Below, one piece after another: positions 49,316-60,044 of a stretch of 64,000 nucleotides of DNA. Each line of letters opens with the position of its first letter. The stretch's first letter is position 1. The DNA comes from Lithobates sylvaticus. Its lineage: Eukaryota; Chordata; Amphibia; Anura; Ranidae. The translations under genes were made by a program, and so were the position numbers. The DNA is taken from NCBI GenBank assembly GCA_028564925.1, contig CM053030.1, positions 271,806,492-271,870,491 of the forward strand, written 5' to 3'. Below the pieces are notes generated by a model. It was not told where the DNA came from. It searched no databases and saw only the letters and a list, made by a program, of their open reading frames with translations.

Positions 49316-51707
49316 TTTTTTATTTATTTAAACTTAAAAGGGGTTTTTTAAGGTTTTTCAATATACAAGAATAAAAAACAATGAGCAGTTTACAGTCGTA
49401 CAGAAATGATGCGTTACATTTATAAACAAGATAATAATAACTTTAGCAATATCCACAGAAACATGGTGGTGCATAGGATTATATTACTTATAGAGAAACC
49501 GGGAATGCCTCCGAGGCACCCGAAAACACCTCTATTAGGAACAAACTGTGAGTGTATGGGGGCAATTATAGCTGGAATTTGTCTCTTTATCTTAACGGTT
49601 CTCTGAGAAGTATATTCGAGTCATGTCTCGGGTAATACATATTTTAGACTTATCTTCATGGATGTACGGTAAGGAGGAATCCCCTGACGCTATGTTAAAT
49701 TGGAGTGGTGTACATTTGAGAACCTTAGTTTCTGTTATGGGGGGGGGGGTATGGTGGATGTTGGGTGAGGTGTGTGTGCAGTTGATTGACCGGACCAGGT
49801 ATCCGGTACACCCCAGGTCAAGCTATTGAGATATGTTCGATAGACTGCGGAATTCTACAGATTCTGTGAAATGTAACCAGCAGGCCCAGACGGGTCTCTC
49901 TCGCCTGGTGTACTAGGTCTTCCATTTCTGCAATCCTCCCTACACGTTGAAGCCATTCTGAGATGCTAGGGGGGGATGATGTCCTTCCAATGTAAGGGAA
50001 TAAACATTTTGGCTGCATTAATGAGGTGAAGGGTGAGAGATCATTTGTAAGCTGATTGGGGTATGGTAGTGTGGTGAAGCAAGTATTGCGCCGGAGCGAA
50101 GTCTGGGGAGTAGGTCATTATATGGGAGGTAAGACGGTGTATTTCTTTCCAGTAGGGTTTTAACAATGGACAATCCCACCATATGTTGAGTAGGGAACCC
50201 TCGGGCCGTGTTGCATCTTCAACAATGTAGGGAGACACTGGGATGATATTTGTGTATTCTATTTGGGGTTCTGTACCACCTGGAATAGATTTGTATCCAT
50301 TTTCCTGTGCGTTAATGTTGATTGACCCTTTGTGGATGTGAGTGTGGATTTGCTCCCACTCTTCCTTTGACAGGTCTATTGCGAGTTCTTTTTCCCATTG
50401 TTGGCTAGTTGCGTTTTCTTTGGGATTGCTATCGGAGAACAATAGAAAATATATGTCCAAAATCAAGTGTCTTTGGGGCCCCGAGCTGGTGCAGATCGTT
50501 TTAAAGGGAGTACGGTCTCTATACCACTTGCAGAGTGGTTTGGAGCTATTTAGGAAGTGTCTGACCTGTAGGAATTTAAAAAAAGGGATGGTTTGATCAG
50601 GATATCGGGAGGAGAGGGTTTCAAAGTTTAAGAGCTTGCCCTTATCAAAGAAGGTTTCTGTCCTAATCGATTTTCCGGTGTGTGGGCTAAGTGGGGTGGG
50701 CTCCATTAGCACTGGAGGAAAGTCTGTGTTTCAGTTAATAGGGGTCAAGGAACCTGGTGAAGGGGAAAGGTTCATCCTTTTACATGCAGCCCAGAAGTTC
50801 TGTAAGGTTGGACCAACAGGGGGTGTACCACGCTTTCCTTAGGTAACATGTTAGGTCTGATCCAGGGTAGGTGGCAGATTGGCAGGTGGGAGAATGATTC
50901 TTCCTGTCTAATCCAATCTTTAGTGTTTTCATGGACGTGCCAATCAACTATTCTAGTCAAGTGGCAAGACCAGTAGTACTTGTAAACATCTGGAAGTCCA
51001 ATACCTCCTTTCAATTTGGGGATCATTAGTTATCCCAACTCAAACGAGAATGTTTGGAGGCCCATATGAAATTTTTGCAGATTTGTTTATAAGTGGAGAA
51101 GAAAGTTAATGGAATTTTAATCGGTAAGGTCTGGAAGAGGTAGAGGAGTCTAGGAAGGATATTAATTTTTATGACTGCCACCCACCCAAACCACGAGAAA
51201 GGGCCCAAGTTCCATTTTTGTAGGTCTTGTTGGATGACCTTGAGCTTAGGAAGGAAATTCCTAGAGTACAGTTCCATAAGTTTTACAGGGATCTGGATAC
51301 CAAGATAGGTAATAGCATGGAGATCCCATCCAAAGGGAAAATTAGTCTGACATAGTGTTACAGTGGCTGCGGGAAGGGATATGTTTAATGCCCTGGATTT
51401 TAAAAAGTTGATTTGAAGATTGGAAAGTGATTTGAAAAGCGAGAAATCTTTTAGTTTGTTGGATATTGTGGTGATGGGGTCTGTAAGGAACAGTAAGATG
51501 TCGTCAGCATATGCCACTAGTTTGTATTGCCGGTCCCTTATTTGAACCCCTTTAATGTCTGCGGAGTAGAGGTTCTAGGGTGAGCAAGAATGTGAGTGGG
51601 GATAGGGGGCATCCCTGGCGTGTGCCGTTCGATATGGAAAAGGCATCCGACAGGCGACCGTTGACTCAAATTTTTGCTGTTGGGGACAAATATAGAGCAA
51701 GGATGGG
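49316..51707 (-). mobile_element. L1-type LINE, 5'-truncated
   Basis: Flanked by 9-bp direct repeats CTCTGCTCC (49307-49315, 51708-51716). The A-rich 3' tail lies at the low-coordinate end. Minus-strand reverse transcriptase remnants run from TRQGCPLSP near 51610, through the YADD catalytic motif (MAYADDILLFLTDP, 51026-51517), to a C-terminal part ending in the L1-like WWDCPLLKPYWKEIHRL (50041-50712). Frame changes occur between these blocks. The endonuclease and first ORF are absent. Confidence 0.88.
50041..51640 (-). pseudogene. L1 ORF2 pseudogene, C-terminal half
   Basis: Order along the minus strand: polymerase entry (TRQGCPLSP), YADD palm, NLQINFLKSRALNISLP, YLGIQIPV, then IPKLKGGIGLPDVYKYYWSC (50772-51026), then SSRYPDQTIPFFKFLQVRHF and the terminal WWDCP segment. 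These three blocks are in different frames, so frameshifts fall near 51026 and 50720, plus one near 51560. Confidence 0.85.
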
Positions 51708-51716
51708 CTCTGCTCC

Positions 51717-51969
51717 AGTTTTTACTTTCACTTGCAAGTCTCCTCCACCTCCACTCTCTCACTGAGAAATGAATGGAGTGACAGCGGACTGATGAGCGAA
51801 TCTCTCTGTCACTCGTCTCTCTCCTTGCACTGCAGCACATCTGAATGGCTCCTTGTGCTGCTTTTCCCTCCCATTCTTTGAGCTCTGCTGTAAAGTAGAC
51901 CACACAAGGCTAATCTTAAGTCACATTCAGGTACTATTGTTTGCAAAAAAAATAAAAAATGATGATGTA
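51717..51969. other. Intron 4 segment, possible right part of split MITE
   Basis: Contains a foldback-like CTCTCTCACTGAGAAATGAA / TCTCTCTGTCACTCGTCTCT stretch. It may continue the element broken by the L1. Confidence 0.3.
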
Positions 51970-51973
51970 TTAA

Positions 51974-52828
51974 CTACTTCAGACCCGGAAGATATGGCTG
52001 CTCAATGACCAGGCCATTGTTTGCGATAAGGCACTGCATCGCTTTAACTCACAATTGCGTGGCCATGCGACGATGTACCCAAACAAAATGTATGCCTTTT
52101 TTTTCCACAAATAGAGCTTTCTTTTGGTGGTATTTGATCACATCTGCGGTTTTTATTTTTTGCTATAAACAAAAGAATAACGACAATTTTGAAAAAAAAA
52201 ATATATTTTTTTCCTCAGTTTAGGCCGATATGTACTCTTCTACATATTTTTGGTAAAAAAAAATCGCAATAAGCGTATATTGATTGTTTTGTGCAAAAGT
52301 TATAGCATCTACAAAATAGGGGATCGATTTATGGCATTTTTATTATAATTTTGTTTTACTAGTAATGGCGGCAATCTGCGATTTTTATTGGGACTGCGAT
52401 GTTGCGGCATACAAATTGGACACTTTTGACAAATTTTTGGGACCATTGACAATTATACAGCGATCAGAGCTATAAAAATGCACTGATAACTGTATAAATG
52501 TCACTGGCAGGGAAGGGGTTAACACTAAGGGTTGATCATGGGGTTAACTGTGTTCCCTAGGTGTGTTCTAACTGCAGATGGGATGGGACTGACTAGGGGA
52601 GGAGAGAGATCGGTGTTCATATTTAGTACGAACAAACGATCTGTCTCCTCTCCCCTGAGAGAACTGGGATTTGTGTGTTTACACAGACCCCGGTTCTTGC
52701 TCTGTCGTGAGCGATCACGGGTCAACATGCCTCCTACAGCATCTTAAAGTGCCGATGTACAGCTACGATGGCTTGGCCAGGGGATCCTTTTTGCCGCAGT
52801 ATAACTGTGGCGGCCGGTCGGGAACCGG
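51974..52828 (+). mobile_element. TTAA-flanked MITE, same family as 1007-1971
   Basis: TTAA at 51970-51973 and 52829-52832. Left CTACTTCAGACCCGG, right CGGTCGGGAACCGG. The interior shares AAATAGAGCTTTCTTTTGG and the CACTGGCAGGGAAGGGGTTA segment with the family. Non-coding. Confidence 0.8.
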
Positions 52829-53105
52829 TTAATAAATACACAGCTGCATTTTTTGCCTTTTATTTATGCTTATAGTTCCGTTTTAATAGTCTCAGCACTG
52901 TGTGTTATTGTGTTTAAATACTAGTTCCTGTACATAACAGGTGCTGCATTATCTTCTAATTACATACTCAGACTCCGCTTTCTTCTTTACAGTGCTATAC
53001 ATTAGTTGTACTATACTATTCCCACACTAAAATGCTATGTTTTTTTGATTCATTGAAAACAGTTTAATCCCTGTATGGGTGAAGTTCTAATTCAACAGTT
53101 ATTAA

Positions 53106-53385
53106 AGTGGACCTGTACTGTGGAAGTTTAGTGCCAAAAGAAAAAAAAAAAAAAGCACCCAGCAAAGAACTTGTAACCTTTGTGTTGCCTATAGGCTCCC
53201 TGCAGCTGATCTTTCTCCCAATACTAACTAGCAATACCTTTTTCCACACTGTGCCTGTTTGGAGGCAGCCAACCAATTCCAGGAGGGATTTAAGACTAAA
53301 ACTAAATCTTTTCATGATACTACTTAGGCACAAGTAATAGTTCTAGGTGTTCGCTAAAGCATATTTTGACTTTTTGAGGTCCACT
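53106..53385. mobile_element. TTAA-flanked MITE
   Basis: TTAA at 53102-53105 and 53386-53389. Inverted ends AGTGGACCT and AGGTCCACT. 280 bp, contains an A15 run. Confidence 0.85.
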
Positions 53386-53554
53386 TTAAGAAAAGGTAAA
53401 ATCTATCTACTGATGAGAACTTTCTTTAGTGGCTAATCTAAAAAAACTCTGTATTTAATAATTACATTTCTAGTACATAAGTTGTGTATACAACAATTAA
53501 GGGAGAACGTTTGTCTTGAAGTAAAGAGCTGATAAAAGAAAAGTGGTATTTTAA

Positions 53555-53953
53555 AGCAGATTTTGCTTTAATACTCACTTCAGTCTGGAGCTGCCCCTCT
53601 GCTGTACTTTTGTTTGGCCACTAGGTGTCCTTGGTCTTCCAATTTGAATGACAGCTAGTATCCTTCAACTCATTTTTTCTGGGCCCAGGATGTCATGAAC
53701 ATGCTACTTGGGGCAGCTGCATCGTATAGCCCGGGCTCAAAGTTTTACTGCACTTTTACTCCTGTGCGCATGAGCAGAAGTTACATCATCAGCGGCCATC
53801 CAGTGACTGGAGAGAACAGATGCAGGACCCGGAAAAAGCATAGGGCAATATGGTGGAATCAAATGGAAGTGTGCCATGATGTGCAAGGATGCTGTGCATC
53901 CTTGCCCCACTATGGTGACAGCTCACCCCAAAACAGGGGAATTTAGCTCTGCT
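53555..53953. mobile_element. TTAA-flanked MITE
   Basis: TTAA at 53551-53554 and 53954-53957. Ends AGCAGATTTTGCT and, complemented, AGCAGAGCTAAAT. Non-coding. Confidence 0.8.
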
Positions 53954-53957
53954 TTAA

Positions 53958-54565
53958 TATTGAAAAATTTATGGATATGCATTTACAGAAGGGTAAGATC
54001 ATTGCCCTTTGTATATTTCATGAAATATAGCTGGAAAAATATAGAGTTGGAAAGGACATAACCTTAGCAATTCCACCTAGTGGAGTATGGCAGGTATGTA
54101 AAGAAGGCAAAAATAAATTCTGCCAAAACAATATCTGAGTAAATCCCTGTTAGGATCCAATCAACAACATCCATGCTCACTGGGCAGCATTGTTGAATGG
54201 AGCACCATGCATGGGGAGTGTCAGACTGCTGAATACCCAGACTGCTGGAGCACCGGACCACTGTGCTCTTTGTGTGAGCAGCAGTCTGGCTCTCCAGTGT
54301 AATGCTAACACTGGCATATTTTACTGTAGTAAACACACAAAAAAAAAACACAAACAGTACCCTATTTTCTGCTTGGTATGAAACCCGACAAGTAAAAAAT
54401 GTTAGGCTTTAATTGGGCTTTGAGCACCTATGTAGGTGTAATTGGGTTTTACAAAAACCTAGGACGTGGTACTATGCAATGATGGTACATAGTTTACACT
54501 TGAATGATGATCAGAAATCAGTATCAATAATGTTGGGTTTCCTAAACCCCCTCTAGTAGGCATAG
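53958..54565. other. Intron 4 segment
   Basis: Non-coding; an ACCGGACCACTGTGC region near 54252 and nothing else recognised. Confidence 0.35.
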
Positions 54566-54624
54566 TTAAAGTGGTATTAAACCCAAAAGCAAACACTTAT
54601 TATATTGCAGCTCATCACATCTTA

Positions 54625-54760
54625 AGCCCCATACACACGCTCGGACAATCCGCGGACCAGGTCAGTCGGACTTTGTCCGACGTACTTTGTCCGATGTTGG
54701 CGTTGCGTACACACGGTCGGACTACGTTGTCGGAATATCGGGTCCGGAAGAACGTCGTGA
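54625..54760. promoter_or_regulatory. Left terminal and subterminal motif region
   Basis: TACACACGCTCGGAC at the end and TACACACGGTCGGAC near 54710, with GTCCGA/TCGGAC repeats between, some back to back (CGGACTTTGTCCGACG). These are likely binding sites for transposase or its DNA-binding partner, by analogy with other Harbingers. Confidence 0.6.
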
Positions 54761-55138
54761 CGTAAGTCGTCGTCCACGAGATTACAAAAGGGAAGTTCAG
54801 CACCACGTCAGGCACCCGTTGGGCTCCTTCTGCTGATCCCGTGTTTATCGAGAGTTAGTGGAAGTTTGGTGACTTAAGATTCGCGCTTCTCAGTTTTCTG
54901 ACTCAGATCGTTACTGCTCTTCAGTTTGTGCTTGTCGTGCGTATCTGTTTCTTAGTGCGTGTAGTCAGTTCGCATTTGTTGGTCATTGCGGCCTATATCT
55001 TGATATAGGACGCTTTGATTTGCACTGCTTATTGTCTGCTCGTTGCTGGTATTCACTTCGTTCTTTCTGGCCTTGCTGTTTATCGGTGCTTTCTGTTTGT
55101 CCGTTCTGACCAGCCGACCTTTTGTGACCTTCTGAGCG

Positions 55139-55594
55139 ATGTTTCCCGTGCGTACTCGTCGCCAAGTTCGTGCTGTACGCGGAATTGGTGTCGGGCTTTT
55201 AGCTTTGACCCAAGACCCGTCCATGAACAGAGTGACGAGGAGTATGTGGACCAAGAATTGGTTGCTTCAGCGTGACCAGTTCTCGCACATGCCTTTGCTT
55301 CGTGAGATCCGGGAGAATAATCCTGATGATTTCAGGAACTTTCTCAGGATGACGGACCCCGATTTTCACCGTCTTTTGGCTTTGCTGACCCCCTTTATCA
55401 GCCGGCAGGATACCTGCATGAGACAAGCCATTACTCCGGAGCAGAGGCTTGTTGCCACGTTGAGGTACTTGGCGACAGGGAGAAGTCTTCAGGATTTGAA
55501 GTTCTCTTCAGGTATCTCTCCCCAGGCCCTGGGAATCATTATTCCAGAGACCTGTTCTGCCATCATTCAGGTCCTGCAGGAGGACTATATTAAG
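55139..55594 (+). CDS. Harbinger transposase, exon 1
   Basis: 152 codons starting MFPVRTRRQVRAVRGIGVGL. It holds the N-terminal part of a HARBI1-type transposase: a basic leader, FSHMPLLREIRENNPDDFRN, FLRMTDPDFHRLLALLTPFI and the helix-turn-helix-like LRYLATGRSLQDLKFSSGIS. It ends at YIK with donor GTAACA, phase 0. The chosen ATG is the first that opens the frame through the domain. The intron (55595-56544) carries G- and C-homopolymers. No break seen. Confidence 0.88.
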
Positions 55595-56544
55595 GTAACA
55601 TTTCTACTTTACTATTCCCTTCTATGTATGCTCTGTTTGCTAATGACTTGTATTTTTGACCTCCTTCCCTAATTACCATGATTGCAATATGTTCTAATAT
55701 GCTGTGCCCCTTTTCTCCTTCATGCATTTTTCCCTTCACTTACCTCACCAGCATGCTCTTCTGCCCCAATAGACACCTATGGCCTAGTCACTTAAGCAAT
55801 GTCTTTTGTCTGCTGCATAGTATTGTTTGCCCCAAAACACCCCCTAAAATATGCACAAATGTTTGCTGTGTGGTTTACTTCATGTAGAGCCCCCTTTTTT
55901 TGTTCTTTTGGTGGGGGGGGGGGGGCAAACTCATTAGGAACCCCCTCCCCCAACTGCTCTGTCAGATGGTACCAATCCTTTATCTGCTGGCTTTCCCAAG
56001 GTCCATACACACTATATACCTACCTCTTTATAGTGCGCATCTTTAGGGATGAATTCAGCAAAGCATGTAGTGCAAGGGACTGCCTCCATACATTCCATTT
56101 CCTATTTTTTTGTCTTCTTTCCCTCCTATTAGCTTGCTTGGTAATTTAATAATGTCACACTGTGCCTGCCTTTTTTGGGGGGGGGGGGGGGGGTTGAAAT
56201 GTTATTTGATCTTTCCTGTGGCCTGCCAATAGTGTTAAGTACAGAGGGTCTGGCCAAACTAGCCCACATTATTGAGCCATTTGCCAATCAATGAAGTGCA
56301 GAGGGTTAGCTGTCCACCACCCCCCCCCCCAAAACCCCTAGTTATTGCCAATGGCCCATCAGAAGTGGGGGGATTGATGGGGGGGGGTGAGTAATCTGTG
56401 AAGGGGAGCCTCTACTTTTCTGTGCAAATACTTTCCAGCCTCCAATTTTAGACAATGCTCTTGTTCCAAGATGTTGATTGTCTAATCTGCTTGCAATGTT
56501 TAGGTGCAAAGTGACTATTTTTTTTTTCTTGTTTCACTCCACAG

Positions 56545-57303
56545 TTCCCTTCCACGCCACAGGAATGGCAGACTGTGGCCTCCCACTTTGCCAGCCGTTG
56601 GGACTTTCCTAACTGCGGAGGGGCAATTGATGGGAAACACGTCCGCATCGTCCCACCGCCCAACTCGGGGTCCTACTATTATAATTATAAAGGGTTTAAT
56701 AGTGTAGTGATGTTGGCGGTGGTGTCGGCAACATACGAGTTTAGGTATGTGGACGTGGGGATGAACGGCCGGATATCGGATGGTGGGGCCATTACGCACA
56801 CGGAGTTCTACTGGCGTCTCCAAAGTGGCAGTCTGTGCTTGCCACCTCCAGAGGAGAATGCCGAAGGACTCCCCTTCGTCTTTGTCGCAGATGAAGCGTT
56901 TGCGTTGACTCCCCATGTGATGAGGCCGTTCCCGATGAGGACCCTCACCCCGGACCAGAGGGTCTTCAACTACAGGCTGTCCAGAGCCAGAAGAGTTGTG
57001 GAGAACGCTTTTGGCATCCTGGCCAGCCGCTTCCGCCTGTTCCTGACGGCATTTAACTTGGCGGAATACAAACTGAACCACATAGTTCTTGCCTGTTGCA
57101 TATTGCACAACTTCCTCAAAAGACATAACAGGAACTATGTGGTGCCCGTTGGCCCAGATGTGGAGGGCCCTCCAAATGCCGAACTCACAGCCCTTCGAGT
57201 GGCACGTCCAGGCTTGCCCCCTCTAAATGCCCGTGTGGTCCGGGACCAATATATGCAGTACTTTGTGGGTAGGGGGGCCATTGCTCTGCCTGACGATGTG
57301 TGA
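56545..57303 (+). CDS. Harbinger transposase, exon 2 (DDE domain)
   Basis: Acceptor CTCCACAG at 56537-56544. 252 codons plus stop, in frame with exon 1 for a 404-aa protein, similar in size to vertebrate Harbinger transposases and the host gene HARBI1. Catalytic triad candidates: first Asp in CGGAIDGKHVRI, second in FVFVADEAFAL, Glu in RARRVVENAFGILASRFRLF. The typical PPPNSGSYYYNYKGFNSVV stretch is present. It ends GRGAIALPDDV. Inferred role: cutting and joining of the element at TWA targets in the nucleus. All key residues appear to be in place. Confidence 0.93.
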   Translation, partial: FPSTPQEWQTVASHFASRWDFPNCGGAIDGKHVRIVPPPNSGSYYYNYKGFNSVVMLAVVSATYEFRYVDVGMNGRISDGGAITHTEFYWRLQSGSLCLPPPEENAEGLPFVFVADEAFALTPHVMRPFPMRTLTPDQRVFNYRLSRARRVVENAFGILASRFRLFLTAFNLAEYKLNHIVLACCILHNFLKRHNRNYVVPVGPDVEGPPNAELTALRVARPGLPPLNARVVRDQYMQYFVGRGAIALPDDV

Positions 57304-57315
57304 GAGGCATTTTTT

Positions 57316-57321
57316 AATAAA
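57316..57321 (+). terminator. Poly(A) signal of transposase gene
   Basis: AATAAA 13 bp after the transposase stop codon. Confidence 0.7.
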
Positions 57322-57620
57322 TCTGATATTTTAACCAACCTATGATTTCATGTCATTTCAGTCTTCTTTTTAGCTTATTTTACTTTGACATTTTTTCCCT
57401 TTGCCTTCGACAGTGGGAATGCACTTTCTGGGCAAAAGGAGGTAACAGTCTCTTCTTCCCAAAAATATTATTCTCATGTTGTGTGTTTGCTACCTAATCT
57501 TTGGTCTAGAGAAGGTTTGTACTGCATAACTGACACCCAAAATACTCCTTTTCATCACCAGGTCTGACATGTGTGTATTCTCCAAAATGCTGTGCTCCGT
57601 GTTTTCGTACAAAGCACTGT

Positions 57621-57731
57621 GGGTGTCATTTACATAAGTCAAATCCGCTATGCTCTACAAGTGCATTGAAAAAGTTCCCTGGGAAAGAAAATTGGAGTGC
57701 AAAGTGGATTTGCCTTTAGTAAATAACACCC
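57621..57731. mobile_element. Small MITE nested inside Harbinger
   Basis: Ends GGGTGTCATTTAC and TTTAGTAAATAACACCC, of the TTATTTACTAAAGG family (30908, 44269, 45391). It lies between the transposase and Myb-like genes, sparing both. Confidence 0.65.
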
Positions 57732-58144
57732 ATTGCCCCCCATATCCTTTTCATTTTACATACATAATGCATTGTGTTTTTTAAATAAGGAAGCCACACA
57801 TTTAGAAAAATAAAAGTTTACTAGGAAAACATTCCCAAGTGCGTTTACAATCTTCACGCCAAAACTGACAACATCTTGGTTATTTACAACATTGTTTACA
57901 AACATTCCGCAATTGGTAAAACCAGGCATGGAGCAAAACAGAACCTAGGAACTTGGAAAGTTCAACTTTGTAAAGTGAAGACAAGATCAGACATGACTAT
58001 ATGTTCAAAGTGTGTTTGATCTTGCCTTCATCACATGGGGGGGTCACCCCCGAAAAGTGGAAATTTGGAACATGCACACAATTTGTGACTGAAAATGGTC
58101 ATTAGATGGTAAAACACATGCCTAGAAGCTTCAAAAGTGCCATT

Positions 58145-58262
58145 TTCCATCATGGGGATGAATGGACGTTTTTTGGGGGTGCAACCCCTTCACCACAACC
58201 ACTTTCGTAGTTCGTAAAGTGTTTGCACCCCCAAAAAAACGTTGCCATTCATCCACCATGGT
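58145..58262. repeat. Hairpin between transposase and Myb-like gene
   Basis: CATGGGGATGAATGGACGTT TTTTGGGGGTGCA pairs with TGCACCCCCAAAAAAACGTT GCCATTCATCCACCATG. Strong foldback of about 35-bp arms downstream of the Myb-like gene; it could act as a 3' end structure. Confidence 0.6.
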
Positions 58263-58375
58263 GGGAGCTAGCACATGTGGACACAATGTGTTCATGTTCA
58301 AAATTTCAGACAGTTTTTAAGTTGCAAATGTGTTCTGAAGCTGGCACAAATGTGTGTTAATTACTTGGTGCGTTT

Positions 58376-58542
58376 TCATATTTTTCCTAAAATATCAATG
58401 ATGTTCTTCAATTTTTGTTGAACATCATTGATGTTTTGCTTTATGTAATCTAGATCTCTATTGCAGACCATTATCTCTCCGATGAGTACGTGGGCACTCT
58501 CTGTGGTAAAGTGCGATTTTTCTTCCACAACATCCACGTCAC
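58376..58542 (-). CDS. Harbinger Myb-like protein, exon 3
   Basis: 167 bp from acceptor TTTTTAG to the stop. Encodes GDVDVVEEKSHFTTESAHVL then IGEIMVCNRDLDYIKQNIND and VQQKLKNIIDILGKI. The heptad-like spacing in the last part suggests a short coiled coil for dimerisation, as in many Myb/SANT-like transposon proteins. Joins exon 2 in phase. Confidence 0.82.
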
Positions 58543-58634
58543 CTAAAAACCACAAACAAACAAAAATGGGGTGTTGGAAATGAGGCAGCCATACATGGAT
58601 TAGCTTACCAGTAGCTGTGTTCTCCCACACTCAC

Positions 58635-58769
58635 CTGTTGTGGTGACAATTTCTCCAAGTTCGATGATCTCTCCTTCCTCCTCCTCCTCCTCCTCTGCTT
58701 CTGCTCTTTCCCCTTTTTTGGTAGGTGTTGGTTTGGGGGTTTCCTCAGACGGCCCAAGTTTTCGCTCCC
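58635..58769 (-). CDS. Harbinger Myb-like protein, exon 2 (acidic linker)
   Basis: 135 bp, acceptor TCTCATAG and donor GTGAGT. Encodes ERKLGPSEETPKPTPTKKGE then RAEAEEEEEEEGEIIELGEI and VTTTG. Proline/lysine-rich then strongly acidic; a flexible linker without a fold. The phase (1 in, 1 out) agrees with both neighbours. Confidence 0.8.
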
Positions 58770-59376
58770 CTATGAGAATGTCCAAAAGGAAGATTTAGCA
58801 ACACAAGCTATTGAGGGCAGAAATAGGAAATGACAAACATTGCTTGAAAGTGACGGACACTATTTTAGTTTGGCCAGTTACAAATGTCAACTACATGAAT
58901 GAAGTCACTTTGTAAAGGTGCTAAACTGACTAGCTTTTTGGTAGAAGTTTGTGTGATGGAGACCCCCCTCTAGTATCCACTGGAGCACATGTGTGGAAAA
59001 GCATAATAAAAAGGGGGTTTGGGTGTCCCAGCACTAGTGCTCTAGAGTCCAGATGGGTAAACAGCTACTGAGTGACCTCTCCTTTACATTGAATAAATTG
59101 GCTTTACATTCTTGATGACATTTCTAGTGAGAACAAACTTCCTTTCCCAAAAAAAACACCAAACATCGTATTATAAGTGGCCGAACGATCGAGGTTGCGT
59201 ACGATCGAATGCACACACACACGACCATGACAGTGGCAGAAAGATCGAGGCTGAGTACGATCGAATGCACAGACGAACCTGAAAGTGGCCATTTTGGAAT
59301 GTACAACTTGGTAAAAATCAAAACACAATGGAGCAGTATGCAAGCAAGAAATCAAACACAAAACACAACTACTTAC
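58770..59376 (-). other. Intron 1 of Myb-like gene
   Basis: Non-coding. It contains two copies of GATCGAGG..GTACGATCGAATGCACA, 59189-59218 and 59243-59272, 54 bp apart, not matched elsewhere in the window. Confidence 0.6.
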
Positions 59377-59731
59377 TTTTTTGAAGAATTCTCTTGATCT
59401 TTCTGTACTGATCGGCCTCCCTCAGTTTCAGGTCTGACCAGCGTTTCCTGAGTTGCTCCTTGGATCGTTGTACCCCAAAATTATTGTACAGCCTTCTCAC
59501 AACTTTAGACATGATCTTGGCCTTGCGGACATTGGGGTTGAGGTAAGGCCCATACTTCCCATCATAGTCGCTCCTCTTTAATATGTCCACCATCTCCAAC
59601 ATTTCTCCAAATGACATATTGGAGGCCTTGAATTTCAGGTTCCGGGATCGGGACGTTTCTGCCTCCGGACTTTCCTCGTCCTCCTCCTCGTTGGTGGGAT
59701 ATTTGTGGCGCACCTGCTGTGTCCCCGCCAT
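59377..59731 (-). CDS. Harbinger Myb/SANT-like DNA-binding protein, exon 1
   Basis: 355 bp starting MAGTQQVRHKYPTNEEEDEE. After an acidic leader comes the Myb/SANT-like domain (about residues 45-112): MLEMVDILKRSDYDGKYGPY, then NVRKAKIMSKVVRRLYNNFG and RSKEQLRKRWSDLKLREADQ. The hydrophobic and Trp positions (RKRWSDLK) are typical of the second protein of vertebrate Harbingers, whose host relative is NAIF1. That protein is known to bind element ends and carry the transposase to the nucleus. Donor GTAAGT. The three exons give 218 aa with no break. Confidence 0.87.
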
Positions 59732-59734
59732 GTG

Positions 59735-59880
59735 CTCTCCCCACTACGCCGTAAAGAGAAGGGGTGGGGAATAGACGAGAAAGATCGTCAGGGGCGGGCG
59801 GAGTTTGAAGCATGCGCAGTGTATATAAAACGTCACACGCCTGTGTCGTAGCCACGATCTGGGAGACGAGGGGAGAGAAA
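59735..59880. promoter_or_regulatory. Shared divergent promoter of Myb-like and MADF genes
   Basis: About 150 bp separates the Myb-like start codon (minus) from the presumed MADF 5' exon (plus). TATATAAA at 59821-59828 faces the MADF side, next to ATGCGCAGTG and a CGTCACACG element. Compact head-to-head layout suggests joint expression; inferred from spacing and the TATA box. Confidence 0.6.
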
Positions 59881-59908
59881 ACTCACACGAGACGATCGCT
59901 ACAAACGA
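59855..59908 (+). other. Probable 5' untranslated exon of MADF gene
   Basis: Sequence after the TATA box ends CTACAAACGAAG and is followed by GTACAA, a usable donor. The next acceptor is TCTTGCAG at 60029-60036, just before the MADF start codon. The 5' boundary is inferred. Confidence 0.45.
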
Positions 59909-60044
59909 AGGTACAATTTAACGTTGGTACATAACTAGCCTAGACTGATTTGAACTTGAGGCTTCTTTATGGAGAAGATTAGGAGAGTTTAGCCTGACAT
60001 AATTTATAGGGTTTGGTGTGTTGTTGTGTCTTGCAGAGATTGAT

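Noticed and set aside
55015-55275. Upstream alternative frame as an extra Harbinger exon
   Set aside because: Shadow of the transposase leader; the 55139 frame alone matches the family.
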